64,000 nt of DNA, taken from assembly GCF_000720255.1 (NCBI RefSeq), contig NZ_JOJE01000037.1:6682-70681 (forward strand), written 5' to 3'. The translations under genes and the position numbers were made by a program. The stretch is from Streptomyces griseus subsp. griseus. Its GTDB lineage: Bacteria; Actinomycetota; Actinomycetes; Streptomycetales; Streptomycetaceae. The notes beneath the pieces were generated by a model. That model was not told the origin of the DNA. It worked only from the letters and a program-made list of their open reading frames with translations, and made no database searches. Below are positions 37,514-46,013 of this stretch, piece after piece. Each line of letters begins with the position of its first letter. The first letter of the stretch is position 1.

Positions 37514-38500
37514 CTACTCGGCCGCTCGGAGGTCCAAGCCGATGTCGAGGATCGGCGAGGAGTGGGTGAGGGCTCCCACGGCCAGGAAGTCGACGCCCGT
37601 GTCGGCGTACGCCCTGGCGTTCTCCACCGTGAGCCGGCCCGACGCCTCCAGCAGCGCGCGCCCGCCGACGACGGCCACCGCCTCCTCGCACTCCCCCGGC
37701 GTGAAGTTGTCCAGGAGAATCAGGTCGGCGCCCGCGTCCACGACCTCACGCAGCTGGTGCAGGGTGTCGACCTCGACCTCGATCGGCACGTCCGGGAAGG
37801 CCTCCCGTACGGCCCTGAAGGCCTGGGCGACGCCGCCCGCGGCGACCACGTGGTTGTCCTTGACGAGGGCCGCGTCCGAGAGGGACATGCGGTGGTTGAC
37901 CCCGCCGCCGCAGCGGACGGCGAACTTCTCCAGGGAGCGCAGCCCCGGTGTTGTCTTGCGGGTGTCCCGCACGCGGGCCTTCGTTCCCTCCAGGGCGTCC
38001 GCCCACGCGCGCGTGGCGGTCGCGATGCCCGACAGGCGGCACATCAGGTTGAGGGCGCTGCGCTCGGCGGTCAGCAGGTCACGCGTGCGCGTGGTGACCG
38101 ACAGGAGCTTTTGCCCGGCCTTCACGGTGTCGCCGTCGTCCACGTGCCGCTCGACCTCGAACTCGTCCGAGCAGACCACTGAGATCACCGCTTCGGCGAC
38201 CCGCAGGCCCGCCACCACGCCCGCCTCGCGCGCGGTGAAGTCGGCGGTGGCCACGGCGTCCTCGGGGATCGTGGCGACCGTCGTGACGTCCACGCCGTGG
38301 TCGAGGTCCTCCTGGATGGCGACGTTGGCGATGTCCTCGACCTCGACGGGGTCGAGTCCGGCGTCGGCCAGGAGCTGCGCGAGCGCGGGGTCCAGCCCGC
38401 ACTCCAGATACTGCTCGTCGGTTTCGGCACCACAGGCACAGCCGTCGCCGCAGCCGCCGTTCTGGGCGAGGGGAAGGTCGGGGGTGGTCACTTCTGTCAC
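37514..38500 (-). CDS. nadC: Nicotinate-nucleotide pyrophosphorylase (quinolinate phosphoribosyltransferase)
   Basis: 328 aa, about 40 longer than the family norm because of the N-terminus. Joins quinolinate and PRPP to nicotinate mononucleotide. Core motifs: ERSALNLMCRLSGIAT, DTRKTTPGLR and GGVNHRMSLSDAALVKDNH. The N-terminal extension carries a NGGCGDGCACG cluster plus a further Cys, an unusual metal-binding-like motif. The GTG start overlaps the nadB stop (38497-38500); a second GTG three codons later is possible. Confidence 0.95.
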   Translation of the reverse strand: MTEVTTPDLPLAQNGGCGDGCACGAETDEQYLECGLDPALAQLLADAGLDPVEVEDIANVAIQEDLDHGVDVTTVATIPEDAVATADFTAREAGVVAGLRVAEAVISVVCSDEFEVERHVDDGDTVKAGQKLLSVTTRTRDLLTAERSALNLMCRLSGIATATRAWADALEGTKARVRDTRKTTPGLRSLEKFAVRCGGGVNHRMSLSDAALVKDNHVVAAGGVAQAFRAVREAFPDVPIEVEVDTLHQLREVVDAGADLILLDNFTPGECEEAVAVVGGRALLEASGRLTVENARAYADTGVDFLAVGALTHSSPILDIGLDLRAAE

Positions 38501-40224
38501 TGCTCCTGGGGACGCTGAGCCGGCTGCTGCCGGGTCGGGGGGAAGTCTGCGCTATCGGTGGTCTGTACGGCGAGTGTGCGGTCCGGATTCAGCCGTACGA
38601 CGATGTGGCGGCGCCATGCCGCGTCGTCGCGTTCGGCGTGGTCCTCGCGCCAGTGGCAGCCGCGGGTCTCCTCGCGCAGCCGGGCGGCGGCGACCAGGAC
38701 ACGGGCCACGCACAGGAGGTTGGTGGACTCCCAGGTGTCGACGCCGGGCTCGGCGGTCTTGCCGTTCTCGGCGAGCGCGTCGCGGGCCTCGGTGTGCAGC
38801 CGCTGGAGTTGGTCGGCGGCCTTGTCGAGGGAGTCGGCGGAGCGCAGGACGCCCGCGCCCTCCGTCATGATCCGCTGGATCGCGAACCTGGCCTCCGCAC
38901 CCAGCAGGGGGTGCGCCGGCTGTTCGGGCTGTGGAACGGGGGCGGGCACGCGGGCGTGCAGGCCGTTCTCGGCCCGGCCGTCGGCGATGTCGGCGGCGAT
39001 GCGCTCGGCGTAGACCAGGCCCTCCAGAAGGGAGTTGGACGCGAGCCGGTTGGCGCCGTGGACGCCGGTGCAGGCCACCTCGCCGCACGCGTACAGGCCG
39101 GGAACGGTCGTCCGGCCGTGGTCGTCGGTGCGGACGCCGCCGGAGGCGTAGTGGGCGGCCGGGGCGATCGGGATGGGCTCGTGGACCGGGTCGATGCCGT
39201 GGGCACGGCAGGCGGCGAGGATCGTCGGGAAGCGGTGCTCCCACATGTCGGCGCCGAAGTGCCGGGCGTCGAGGAACATGTTCTCGGCGTCCTGCTCCAA
39301 CATGCGGCGCGTGATGCCCTTGGCGACGATGTCCCGGGGGGCGAGTTCGGCGAGCTCGTGCTGTCCCACCATGAAGCGCACCCCGTCGGCGTCGACCAGG
39401 TGGGCGCCCTCGCCGCGCACCGCCTCGGAGACGAGGGGCTGCTGGCCCTCCGCATCAATACCGAGGAAGAGCACGGTGGGGTGGAACTGGACGAACTCCA
39501 GGTCGCTGACCTCCGCTCCCGCGCGCAGCGCGAGGGCCACGCCGTCGCCGGTGGAGACGGACGGGTTGGTGGTCGCGGAGAAGACCTGGCCCATGCCGCC
39601 GGTCGCGAGGACCACGTGGGGCGCGTGCACGGCTCCCACGCCGTCGTGCTGGCCCTCGCCCATGACGTGCAGGGTGACACCGGCCGTGCGGCCGTCGGCG
39701 TCCGTGAGGAGGTCCAGGACGAGCGCGTTCTCGATGGTGCGCAGTCCACGCGCGCGGACTGCCTCGACGAGGGCCCGGGAGATCTCCGCGCCGGTCGCGT
39801 CGCCGCCGGCGTGGGCGATGCGGCGGCGGTGGTGGCCGCCCTCGCGGGTGAGCTCCAGGTTCCCTTCGGAGGACTCGTCGAAGTGGGCGCCGGTCGCGAT
39901 CAGCCGCCGTACGGCGTCGGGGCCCTCGGTGACCAGGAGGCGTACCGCGTCCGCGTCGCACAGGCCGGCGCCCGCCACGAGCGTGTCGTCGAGGTGCTGG
40001 TCCGGGGTGTCGCCCTCTCCGAGGGCCGCGGCGATGCCGCCCTGCGCCCAACGGGTGGAGCCGTCGTCGAGGCGTGCCTTGGTGACGACGACGGTGCGCA
40101 GGCCGGCGGCCTCGCAGCGCAGGGCCGCGGTCAGGCCGGCGACACCGGAGCCGACGACCACCACGTCCGCGGAGATGGACCACCCGGGGGCGGGCGCGTG
40201 CAGTCGTATGCCTGTGCTGGTCAC
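38497..40224 (-). CDS. nadB: L-aspartate oxidase
   Basis: 575 aa. A flavoprotein that oxidises L-aspartate to iminoaspartate in NAD synthesis. The FAD dinucleotide motif is [14 protein letters not shown] (23-36); the succinate dehydrogenase-like motifs [23 protein letters not shown] and [17 protein letters not shown] mark the active site. The GTG start overlaps the panC stop by 4 bases. nadA, the next enzyme, is not in this operon. The C-terminal 40 residues are a Gln/Pro-rich tail. Confidence 0.96.
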   Translation of the reverse strand: MTSTGIRLHAPAPGWSISADVVVVGSGVAGLTAALRCEAAGLRTVVVTKARLDDGSTRWAQGGIAAALGEGDTPDQHLDDTLVAGAGLCDADAVRLLVTEGPDAVRRLIATGAHFDESSEGNLELTREGGHHRRRIAHAGGDATGAEISRALVEAVRARGLRTIENALVLDLLTDADGRTAGVTLHVMGEGQHDGVGAVHAPHVVLATGGMGQVFSATTNPSVSTGDGVALALRAGAEVSDLEFVQFHPTVLFLGIDAEGQQPLVSEAVRGEGAHLVDADGVRFMVGQHELAELAPRDIVAKGITRRMLEQDAENMFLDARHFGADMWEHRFPTILAACRAHGIDPVHEPIPIAPAAHYASGGVRTDDHGRTTVPGLYACGEVACTGVHGANRLASNSLLEGLVYAERIAADIADGRAENGLHARVPAPVPQPEQPAHPLLGAEARFAIQRIMTEGAGVLRSADSLDKAADQLQRLHTEARDALAENGKTAEPGVDTWESTNLLCVARVLVAAARLREETRGCHWREDHAERDDAAWRRHIVVRLNPDRTLAVQTTDSADFPPTRQQPAQRPQEQ

Positions 40225-41210
40225 GAGGCGGCTCCGAAGGTCAGCGGGATGTTGTCGATCAGCCGGGTCGTCCCGACCCGGGCGGCGACGGCGAGAACGG
40301 CCTCGCCGGTGAAGTCGTCCCCGATCTCCGTGAAGTCGGACGGGTCGACCAGGGCCAGGTAGTCGAGGACGAGCGGCGGGGAGAGGCGGGCGGCGTCGTC
40401 GAGGACCAGGCGTGCGGCCGCGCGGACGGCCGCGGGCCCGCCGGGGGCGGCCTTGGCGACGGCGTGGGCGTCGGCCGCCGCGCGGGACTCCCCCAGGGCA
40501 CTGAGCGCCTCGGCACGCGCGTGCGTGGCGGGCACTTCGCGGGCCCGCGCGCGCAGCGCCTCCTGGGCGGCGTGCCGGTCGCGGCCCGCGAAGAGCGCGC
40601 CCGACAGGGCGAGCGCGGTGTGCCGCTCGTCGGGCGCGAGGTAGCGGTTGCGGCTGGACAGGGCCAGGCCGTCGTCCTCGCGCACGGTCGGTACGCCGAC
40701 GATCTCGACGCCGAAGTTGAGGTCGCGGACCATGCGGCGGATCAGGGCGAGCTGCTGGGCGTCCTTCTGTCCGTACAGGGCGACGTCGGGGCGGGTGAGG
40801 TGCAGCAGTTTGGCGACGACGGTGAGCATGCCGTCGAAGTGGCCGGGGCGGGAGGAGCCCTCCAGGCGCTCCCCCATGGGCCCGGCGCTGACGCGGACCT
40901 GGGGCGCGCCGCCGGGGTAGACCTCGTCGGCGGACGGGGCGAACACGGCGTCCGCGCCCGCCTGTTCGGCGATCTTGAGGTCGGCCTCCAGGGTGCGCGG
41001 GTAGCGGTCGAGGTCCTCACCCTTGCCGAACTGCAGTGGGTTGACGAAGACGGTGACGACGACCTCGCCGTCCGGTCCGGCGATCTCCCGGGCGGTGCGG
41101 ACGAGCGTGGCATGGCCCTCGTGGAGGGCGCCCATCGTCATCACCACGGCACGGCGACCGCTGCGCACGCGTGCGTGCAGTTCGTCGGCGGTGCTCAGCA
41201 GGGTCGTCAT
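40221..41210 (-). CDS. panC: Pantoate--beta-alanine ligase (pantothenate synthetase)
   Basis: 329 aa. Forms pantothenate from pantoate, beta-alanine and ATP. Motifs: [12 protein letters not shown] (HxGH), [50 protein letters not shown] and the KMSKS-like SSRNRYL. It is somewhat longer than the usual 285 aa because of Ala-rich insertions in the C-terminal domain. The ATG overlaps the stop of the DUF2520 gene (ATGA). panD is not between panC and nadB. Confidence 0.96.
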   Translation of the reverse strand: MTTLLSTADELHARVRSGRRAVVMTMGALHEGHATLVRTAREIAGPDGEVVVTVFVNPLQFGKGEDLDRYPRTLEADLKIAEQAGADAVFAPSADEVYPGGAPQVRVSAGPMGERLEGSSRPGHFDGMLTVVAKLLHLTRPDVALYGQKDAQQLALIRRMVRDLNFGVEIVGVPTVREDDGLALSSRNRYLAPDERHTALALSGALFAGRDRHAAQEALRARAREVPATHARAEALSALGESRAAADAHAVAKAAPGGPAAVRAAARLVLDDAARLSPPLVLDYLALVDPSDFTEIGDDFTGEAVLAVAARVGTTRLIDNIPLTFGAAS

Positions 41211-42136
41211 CCGGCTTCTCCCTCGGCGCCGTCGGTCCCGTTGGCGAGTACCCCGAGGAGGTCCTCAGCGAGCTCGGGCTTCAGCAGCCCGTGGGCGAGG
41301 GCCCGGTCGGCCGTCGCGCGGGCCATCGCCAGGTAGCCGGCGACGGCCTGCGGGGCGTGCCTGCGCAGCTCGGAGACGTGCGCGGCGACGGTGCCGGCGT
41401 CCCCGCGCGCGACGGGGCCGGTCAGGGCCGCGTCACCGGAGCGCAGCGCGTTGTCGAGCGCGGCGCCCAGCAGCGGGCCGAGCATCCGGTCGGGAGCGGC
41501 CACGCCGGCCGCGCGCAGCAGCTCCATGGACTGGGCGACCAGCGTCACCAGGTGGTTGGCGCCCAGGGCCAGCGCCGCGTGGTACAGCGGTCGGCTCTCC
41601 TCGGCGATCCACTCCGGTTCGCCGCCCATCTCGATGACGAGGGCCTCGGCGGCCAGCCGCAGCTCGTCCGGCGCGGTCACACCGAAGGAGCACCCGGCGA
41701 GACGCTGGACGTCGACCGGCGCGCCGGTGAAGGTCATCGCCGGGTGCAGGGCCAGCGGCAGCGCGCCCGCGCGCAGGGCGGGGTCCAGGACCTTCGCGCC
41801 GTACCGCCCGGAGGTGTGCACGAGCAGTTGTCCCGGCCGCACGGCCCCGGTCTCGGCGAGGCCCGACACCAGACCCGGGAGGGCGTCGTCGGGGACCGTC
41901 AGCAGCACCAGGTCGGCGCGCTCCAGCACCTCGGCGGGCGGTACGACCGCCACGCCGGGCAGCAGTTCCGAGGCCCGCCGCCGGGAGGTCTCGGAGACCG
42001 CGGAGACCGCGACCGGGCGGTGACCGGCGAGTTGGAGGGACGCGGCGAGCGCGGGGCCCACGCGGCCTGCGCCGACGACGCCCACGGTGAGCCGCGCGGG
42101 GCGGTCCTTGGGGTCTGGTTGTTGGACTGTACTCAC
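41207..42136 (-). CDS. Rossmann-fold DUF2520 protein (oxidoreductase-like)
   Basis: 309 aa. The N-terminal NAD(P)-binding fold begins [17 protein letters not shown] (18-34), and the DUF2520 helical domain follows ([17 protein letters not shown]). The shape resembles ketopantoate reductase or pyrroline-5-carboxylate reductase. As first gene of the panC-nadB-nadC-coaX operon, with ATGA overlap to panC, it may supply or protect pantoate or another intermediate, but no activity is established. The GTG at 42136 follows GGGAAGG. Confidence 0.88.
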   Translation of the reverse strand: MSTVQQPDPKDRPARLTVGVVGAGRVGPALAASLQLAGHRPVAVSAVSETSRRRASELLPGVAVVPPAEVLERADLVLLTVPDDALPGLVSGLAETGAVRPGQLLVHTSGRYGAKVLDPALRAGALPLALHPAMTFTGAPVDVQRLAGCSFGVTAPDELRLAAEALVIEMGGEPEWIAEESRPLYHAALALGANHLVTLVAQSMELLRAAGVAAPDRMLGPLLGAALDNALRSGDAALTGPVARGDAGTVAAHVSELRRHAPQAVAGYLAMARATADRALAHGLLKPELAEDLLGVLANGTDGAEGEAG

Positions 42137-42199
42137 GCGACCGTGACCTTCCCGTTCCAGTCCGCTCCGGGTACCGGACGATTTCTCGTCATGTTAACG

Positions 42200-42232
42200 C
42201 GATCGGTTCGAGGGGCCGATCGGTTGTCCACA
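42200..42232. promoter_or_regulatory. CGATCGG repeat and exact DnaA box in divergent promoter region
   Basis: CGATCGGTT occurs twice 17 bases apart (42200, 42217) and also reads as an inverted repeat CGATCGG/CCGATCG. Immediately after lies TTGTCCACA (42224-42232), the exact Streptomyces DnaA box. The sites sit between the DUF2520 operon and the aldolase gene. Confidence 0.4.
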
Positions 42233-42341
42233 GGCTGTGGGTAGTTCCACACGGAGCGGGCCCGTATGCGGGGTGGCGGGGAGGACGCGGCCGAGGGAAA
42301 TACGGGTGACCGTTCCCGGGGGCCACGGCATGATCCCCGGC

Positions 42342-43565
42342 ATGAGTGAGACGACGGAGCAGGTGGACGGCGGGACCGAGCAGCCCGCCGAAGAGGAGTG
42401 GCGCGCGGGGCACCGGGAGCGGCGCATCGGGGCCCACCAGCGCTCGAAGCGCACCCTCGCGCGCGCGGGCTGGCTCGGCACGCTCCGCGAACGCCTGGCG
42501 CTGCTGGAGCACGCCCCGGACGTCCATGACCTCGACGAACGGGCCGACATCTACGGCAACGGAGTCGTCGAGGCCCTGGAGGAGAAGGTCGCGGCACTGC
42601 TCGGCAAGGAAGCCGCCGCGTTCTTCCCGACGGGCACCATGGCCCAGCAGATCGCCCTGCGCTGCTGGGCGGGCCGCACCGGCAACCCGACCGTCGCCCT
42701 GCACCCGCTCGCCCACCCGGAGGTGTACGAGCGCCACGCCTTCAGCCAGGTCAGCGGGCTGCGTCCGGTCCACATCGGCGGCGAGTCACGGCAGCCCACC
42801 GCCGACGAGGTGCGTGACTTCGACGAGCCCTTCGGTGCGCTGATGCTCGAACTGCCCCTCAGGGACGCCGGTTTCGTGCTGCCCACCTGGGAAGAGCTCA
42901 CCGAAGTCGTCGCGGCGGCCCATGAGCGGGACGCGGTGGTGCACTTCGACGGCGCGCGCCTGTGGGAGTCGACAGCGCACTTCGGCCGCCCCCTGGACGA
43001 GATCGCGGACCTCGCCGACAGCGTCTACGTGTCGTTCTACAAGTCCCTCGACGGCTACGGCGGCGCCGCCCTCGCCGGGCCGAAGACGCTGGTGGAGGAG
43101 GCGCGGGCGTGGCGGCACCGGTACGGCGGCATGGTGTTCCAGCAGTTCCCCACGGCGCTGGCGGCGCTCGTCGGGCTGGAGCGGGAGCTGCCCCGGCTGC
43201 CCGACTACGTGCGCCACGCGCGCGTGGTGGCCGCCGCGCTGCGCGAGGGCTTCGCGGCGGCCGGGCTGCCCTGGACGCGCGTGCACCCGGCCGAGCCGCA
43301 CACGTTCGAGTTCCAGGTCTGGCTGCCGTACGACGCCCGTACCGTCTCGGAGGCCGCGATCCGCACGGCCGAGGAGACGGGGACCACGCTCTTCGGCAAC
43401 GCCTGGGAGGCGCGGTTCCCCGGCATGGCCTGGACCGAGGTCGGCATACGCGCCTCCGGCCTGGAGTGGACGGCCGACGACGTGAAGGCGGCGGTCGCGG
43501 AGTTCGTCTCCCGGCTGACCGAGGAGGCCGGCCGGGAGAGCGCGGCCGACGAGATCGGCCGATAG
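42342..43565 (+). CDS. PLP-dependent beta-eliminating lyase, threonine aldolase family
   Basis: 407 aa. Fold type I PLP enzyme of the low-specificity L-threonine aldolase group: EALEEKVAALLGKEAAAFFPTGTMAQ at the start of the core, VVHFDGARLWES for the cofactor-binding Asp, and the Schiff-base lysine in YVSFYKSLDGYGG. It should split threonine-like beta-hydroxy amino acids to glycine and aldehyde, though a different substrate is possible because the N-terminus is longer than usual. An ATG at 42330 is an alternative start; neither has a strong ribosome binding site. Confidence 0.88.
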   Translation: MSETTEQVDGGTEQPAEEEWRAGHRERRIGAHQRSKRTLARAGWLGTLRERLALLEHAPDVHDLDERADIYGNGVVEALEEKVAALLGKEAAAFFPTGTMAQQIALRCWAGRTGNPTVALHPLAHPEVYERHAFSQVSGLRPVHIGGESRQPTADEVRDFDEPFGALMLELPLRDAGFVLPTWEELTEVVAAAHERDAVVHFDGARLWESTAHFGRPLDEIADLADSVYVSFYKSLDGYGGAALAGPKTLVEEARAWRHRYGGMVFQQFPTALAALVGLERELPRLPDYVRHARVVAAALREGFAAAGLPWTRVHPAEPHTFEFQVWLPYDARTVSEAAIRTAEETGTTLFGNAWEARFPGMAWTEVGIRASGLEWTADDVKAAVAEFVSRLTEEAGRESAADEIGR

Positions 43566-43603
43566 AACGCTGTGAGGAGGCCCTTTGCGGGTCAACATCC
43601 GTG

Positions 43604-43756
43604 GAACGCTGCCGAGGAGGCCGGCCCGTGGAACGCGGCCGAGGAGGCCGGCCCGTAGAACGCGGCCAGGAGGTCAGCCCGTAGAACGCGGCCGAGGAGG
43701 CCGGCCCGTGGAACGCGGCCGAGGAGGTCAGCCCGTGGAGCGCGGCCGAAGCCGGC
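43604..43756. repeat. 27-bp tandem repeat, five copies, running into a small gene
   Basis: Units start at 43604, 43631, 43658, 43684 and 43711 (one copy is 26 bp), with GAACGCGGCCGAGGAGGCCG as core; a partial sixth begins at 43738. The right end forms the last codons of the minus-strand gene at 43728-43937. Confidence 0.93.
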
Positions 43757-43937
43757 GGCCCAGGGCCCGGCGGAGCCGGCCGTGGGCCGGGCGCCCGGCG
43801 AGGACCGCCTGGAACCGGCGGCGGTCACGCAGTTCGCGCACGACCTGCCAGTCGTTCGCGCCGGGCGCGGGCGGCGTCGGCTCGCCGAGCTGCCGGGCCC
43901 GGTAGGTGTCGAGGAAGTACTGCTGGGTGATGGTCAT
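43728..43937 (-). CDS. Small conserved protein (69 aa), C-terminus altered by a repeat array
   Basis: 69 aa. The N-terminal part MTITQQYFLDTYRARQLGE and the middle VVRELRDRRRFQAVLAGRP look like a real small protein: basic, helical and with good third-position GC bias. The last few residues and the stop codon lie in the 27-bp repeat array, so the natural C-terminus may have changed. The ATG at 43937 follows GAGAAGG. It is divergent from the ArsR-type regulator, which may control it. Function unknown. Confidence 0.65.
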   Translation of the reverse strand: MTITQQYFLDTYRARQLGEPTPPAPGANDWQVVRELRDRRRFQAVLAGRPAHGRLRRALGRRLRPRSTG

Positions 43938-44024
43938 GACGGATCGCCTTCTCGGGACGTGGTGTTCGGGCTCCGCGGCTGCCCCGGTGCTCCCACGGTG
44001 CGCCGATCCCGACGGTGGCGTCGC

Positions 44025-44051
44025 GCCGATTGACGGGCGCCGTCAATCGGC
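44025..44051. promoter_or_regulatory. Perfect operator-like palindrome upstream of ArsR-type regulator
   Basis: GCCGATTGACG (44025-44035), 5-base spacer, CGTCAATCGGC (44041-44051): perfect 11-base arms. It is placed between the divergent small gene and the regulator, 36 bases before its ATG. Confidence 0.7.
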
Positions 44052-44086
44052 GGGGCGCTGTCAGTGGTGGGGTGCACCATGTGGAC

Positions 44087-45193
44087 ATGAGCGTGGACAT
44101 CGACATCGCGGGGCTGCGGCCGGAGAGGGTCGCCGTCGTCCCCTCGCCCCTGGCCGAGCTCGGCATGGCGCTGCACGCGCTGTCCGAGCCGGGGCACCAT
44201 CCGGGCCTGCAGGGCTGGGTTACCAGCGTGACCGCCGGGCTCGACCCGCACCTGGCGGACCGCATGTGCGAGGCGGACTTCCTGTGGCGGACGACGTTCT
44301 CGGACCTCTTCGTGCCGTGCGCCGGCATCGCCGGCGGGAGCGCGCTCCCGGGTGCCGGCCTGGCCGAGGAACTCGACCTGCTGGACAAGCTGACGGACGA
44401 GCAGTTCGTGGACGCGGCCCTGGAGTTCACCTGCGCCGTGCCCTACCACTCCCAGCGGCTGGGGGCGCTCACCAACCCCGAGGCGCAGCGGCTGGCGCTG
44501 GAGCTGGCCGCCACCCGCGGACCGCGCCAGGTGCGGTTCAGCCAGCGGCTGCTGGACGACCCGCCCCGCATACGGGCCTGGCTGCGGCAGTTCCTGGAGG
44601 ACTGCGACCAGGCGTTCTTCGCCGGGACCTGGTCCCGCCTGCGCCACCAGCTCGCGGCGGACGCCCGGCACAAGACCGACCTGCTGCGGCGCAAGGGGCT
44701 GGGTGAGGCGCTGGCGTCGGTGTCCCCGGTCGTCACCCTCGACGAGGCCGCCGCGCGGATCACGGTCGACAAGCTGGCCGGCGGCCGTACGGCGACCGGC
44801 GACGGCGGCCTGCTGCTCATCCCGACGAGCCTGGGCTGGCCGCACCTGAGCGTCCTGTACCGGTACGGCTGGCAGCCTGTGCTGCACTACCCGATGGGGT
44901 CGCCGGAGCTCGCCGCGCCGCCGTCGGTCGAGCAGCTCACCCTGCGGCTGACCGCCCTGTCGCACCCCGTCCGCATGCGCATCTGCCGCAACCTGGCCCG
45001 CAGCGCCTACTCCACCAGCGAGCTGGCCCAGGTGCACGGCATGACCGCCCCCGAGATATCCCGCCACCTCGCCGTCCTGAAGAAGGCCGGCCTGGTCACC
45101 ACCCGTCGACGCGGCCGGTACGTCCTGCACCAGCTGGACGTGGCCGTGGTGGCCCGGCTGGGCGGCGACTTCCTGGAGGGGGTCCTCAGGTAG
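44087..45193 (+). CDS. Transcriptional regulator with C-terminal ArsR-type winged helix
   Basis: 368 aa. The first 270 residues form an unnamed helical domain, in my recollection like DUF5937 (PHLADRMCEADFLWRTTFSDLF). The C-terminal ArsR/SmtB winged helix is at about 285-368 (LTLRLTALSHPVRMRICRNL, then APEISRHLAVLKKAGLV). No metal-binding cysteines are visible in the helix. The palindrome at 44025-44051 is its probable operator. CACCAT, a poor -10, ends 6 nt before the ATG. Confidence 0.85.
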   Translation: MSVDIDIAGLRPERVAVVPSPLAELGMALHALSEPGHHPGLQGWVTSVTAGLDPHLADRMCEADFLWRTTFSDLFVPCAGIAGGSALPGAGLAEELDLLDKLTDEQFVDAALEFTCAVPYHSQRLGALTNPEAQRLALELAATRGPRQVRFSQRLLDDPPRIRAWLRQFLEDCDQAFFAGTWSRLRHQLAADARHKTDLLRRKGLGEALASVSPVVTLDEAAARITVDKLAGGRTATGDGGLLLIPTSLGWPHLSVLYRYGWQPVLHYPMGSPELAAPPSVEQLTLRLTALSHPVRMRICRNLARSAYSTSELAQVHGMTAPEISRHLAVLKKAGLVTTRRRGRYVLHQLDVAVVARLGGDFLEGVLR

Positions 45194-45194
45194 G

Positions 45195-45225
45195 GGCCCC
45201 GGCAGTCGGTCCTCGGGCCGGGGCC
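45195..45225. terminator. Terminator between ArsR-type gene and response regulator
   Basis: 9-bp stem GGCCCCGGC/GCCGGGGCC with a 13-nt loop between convergent genes. Confidence 0.7.
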
Positions 45226-45241
45226 GTTCGAGCCCGTCCGA

Positions 45242-45913
45242 TCAGCCGTGGCCGCCGGCCCGTACGAGCCCGGTCTCGTACGCGAGCACCACCACCTGCA
45301 CCCGGTCCCGCAGCCCCAGCTTGGTCAGGATCCGGCCCACGTGGGTCTTCACGGTCGCCTCGGACAGTACGAGACGGGCCGCGATCTCCCCGTTGGACAG
45401 GCCCTGGGCGACCAGGACCATGACCTCGCGCTCGCGCTCGGTGAGCCGCTCCAGCTCCTTGTGCCGGGGCTCCCCGCCGGTGGCGGGCAGCATCGGCGCG
45501 AACCGGTCGAGGAGACGGCGCGTGGTGGACGGGGCCACCACGGCGTCGCCGCTGTGCACGGAACGGATGGCGGCGAGGAGTTCGCCGGGCGGCACGTCCT
45601 TGAGCATGAAGCCGGAGGCACCCGCCTTGAGCCCGGAGAAGGCGTACTCGTCGAGGTCGAAGGTGGTCAGGATCAGTACCTTCGGCGGCTCCGGATCGGA
45701 GCAGATCCGGCGGGTCGTCTCCACGCCGTCGAGCTTCGGCATGCGGACGTCCATCAGCACCACGTCGACGGCGGTCGAGCTCAGCACCTGGAGGGCCTCG
45801 ACGCCGTCGCCCGCCTCCGCGACGACCTCCATGTCCGGCTGGGCGGCGAGCACCATCCGGAACCCGGTGCGCAGCAGCACCTGGTCGTCGACGAGCATCA
45901 CGCGGATCGTCAT
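45242..45913 (-). CDS. NarL/LuxR-family response regulator
   Basis: 223 aa. Receiver domain with DDQ (9-11), phosphoacceptor Asp55 (MDVRMPK) and the conserved Lys in FMLKDVP; LuxR helix-turn-helix with LTEREREVMVLVAQGLSNGE. Partner of the kinase 100 bases upstream on the same strand. The gap between them carries an inverted repeat (45954-45994) that may affect the ratio of the two proteins. Targets are unknown. Confidence 0.95.
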   Translation of the reverse strand: MTIRVMLVDDQVLLRTGFRMVLAAQPDMEVVAEAGDGVEALQVLSSTAVDVVLMDVRMPKLDGVETTRRICSDPEPPKVLILTTFDLDEYAFSGLKAGASGFMLKDVPPGELLAAIRSVHSGDAVVAPSTTRRLLDRFAPMLPATGGEPRHKELERLTEREREVMVLVAQGLSNGEIAARLVLSEATVKTHVGRILTKLGLRDRVQVVVLAYETGLVRAGGHG

Positions 45914-45953
45914 CGGGCCTCTTCCATCTGGGTGTCCTGGGTTTCCGTGCGTC

Positions 45954-45994
45954 TCTGTCAGCAGGTGGTGACAGAGGGGGTCTGACAGGTGTCA
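45954..45994 (-). promoter_or_regulatory. TGTCA/TGACA inverted repeats between kinase and regulator genes
   Basis: TCTGTCA (45954-45960) pairs with TGACAGA (45969-45975); a second TGACA-GG-TGTCA follows at 45983-45994. It could be an operator with several half-sites or an intra-operon hairpin. Confidence 0.4.
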
Positions 45995-46013
45995 ACAGGG
46001 GGCGTGCGTGGTG

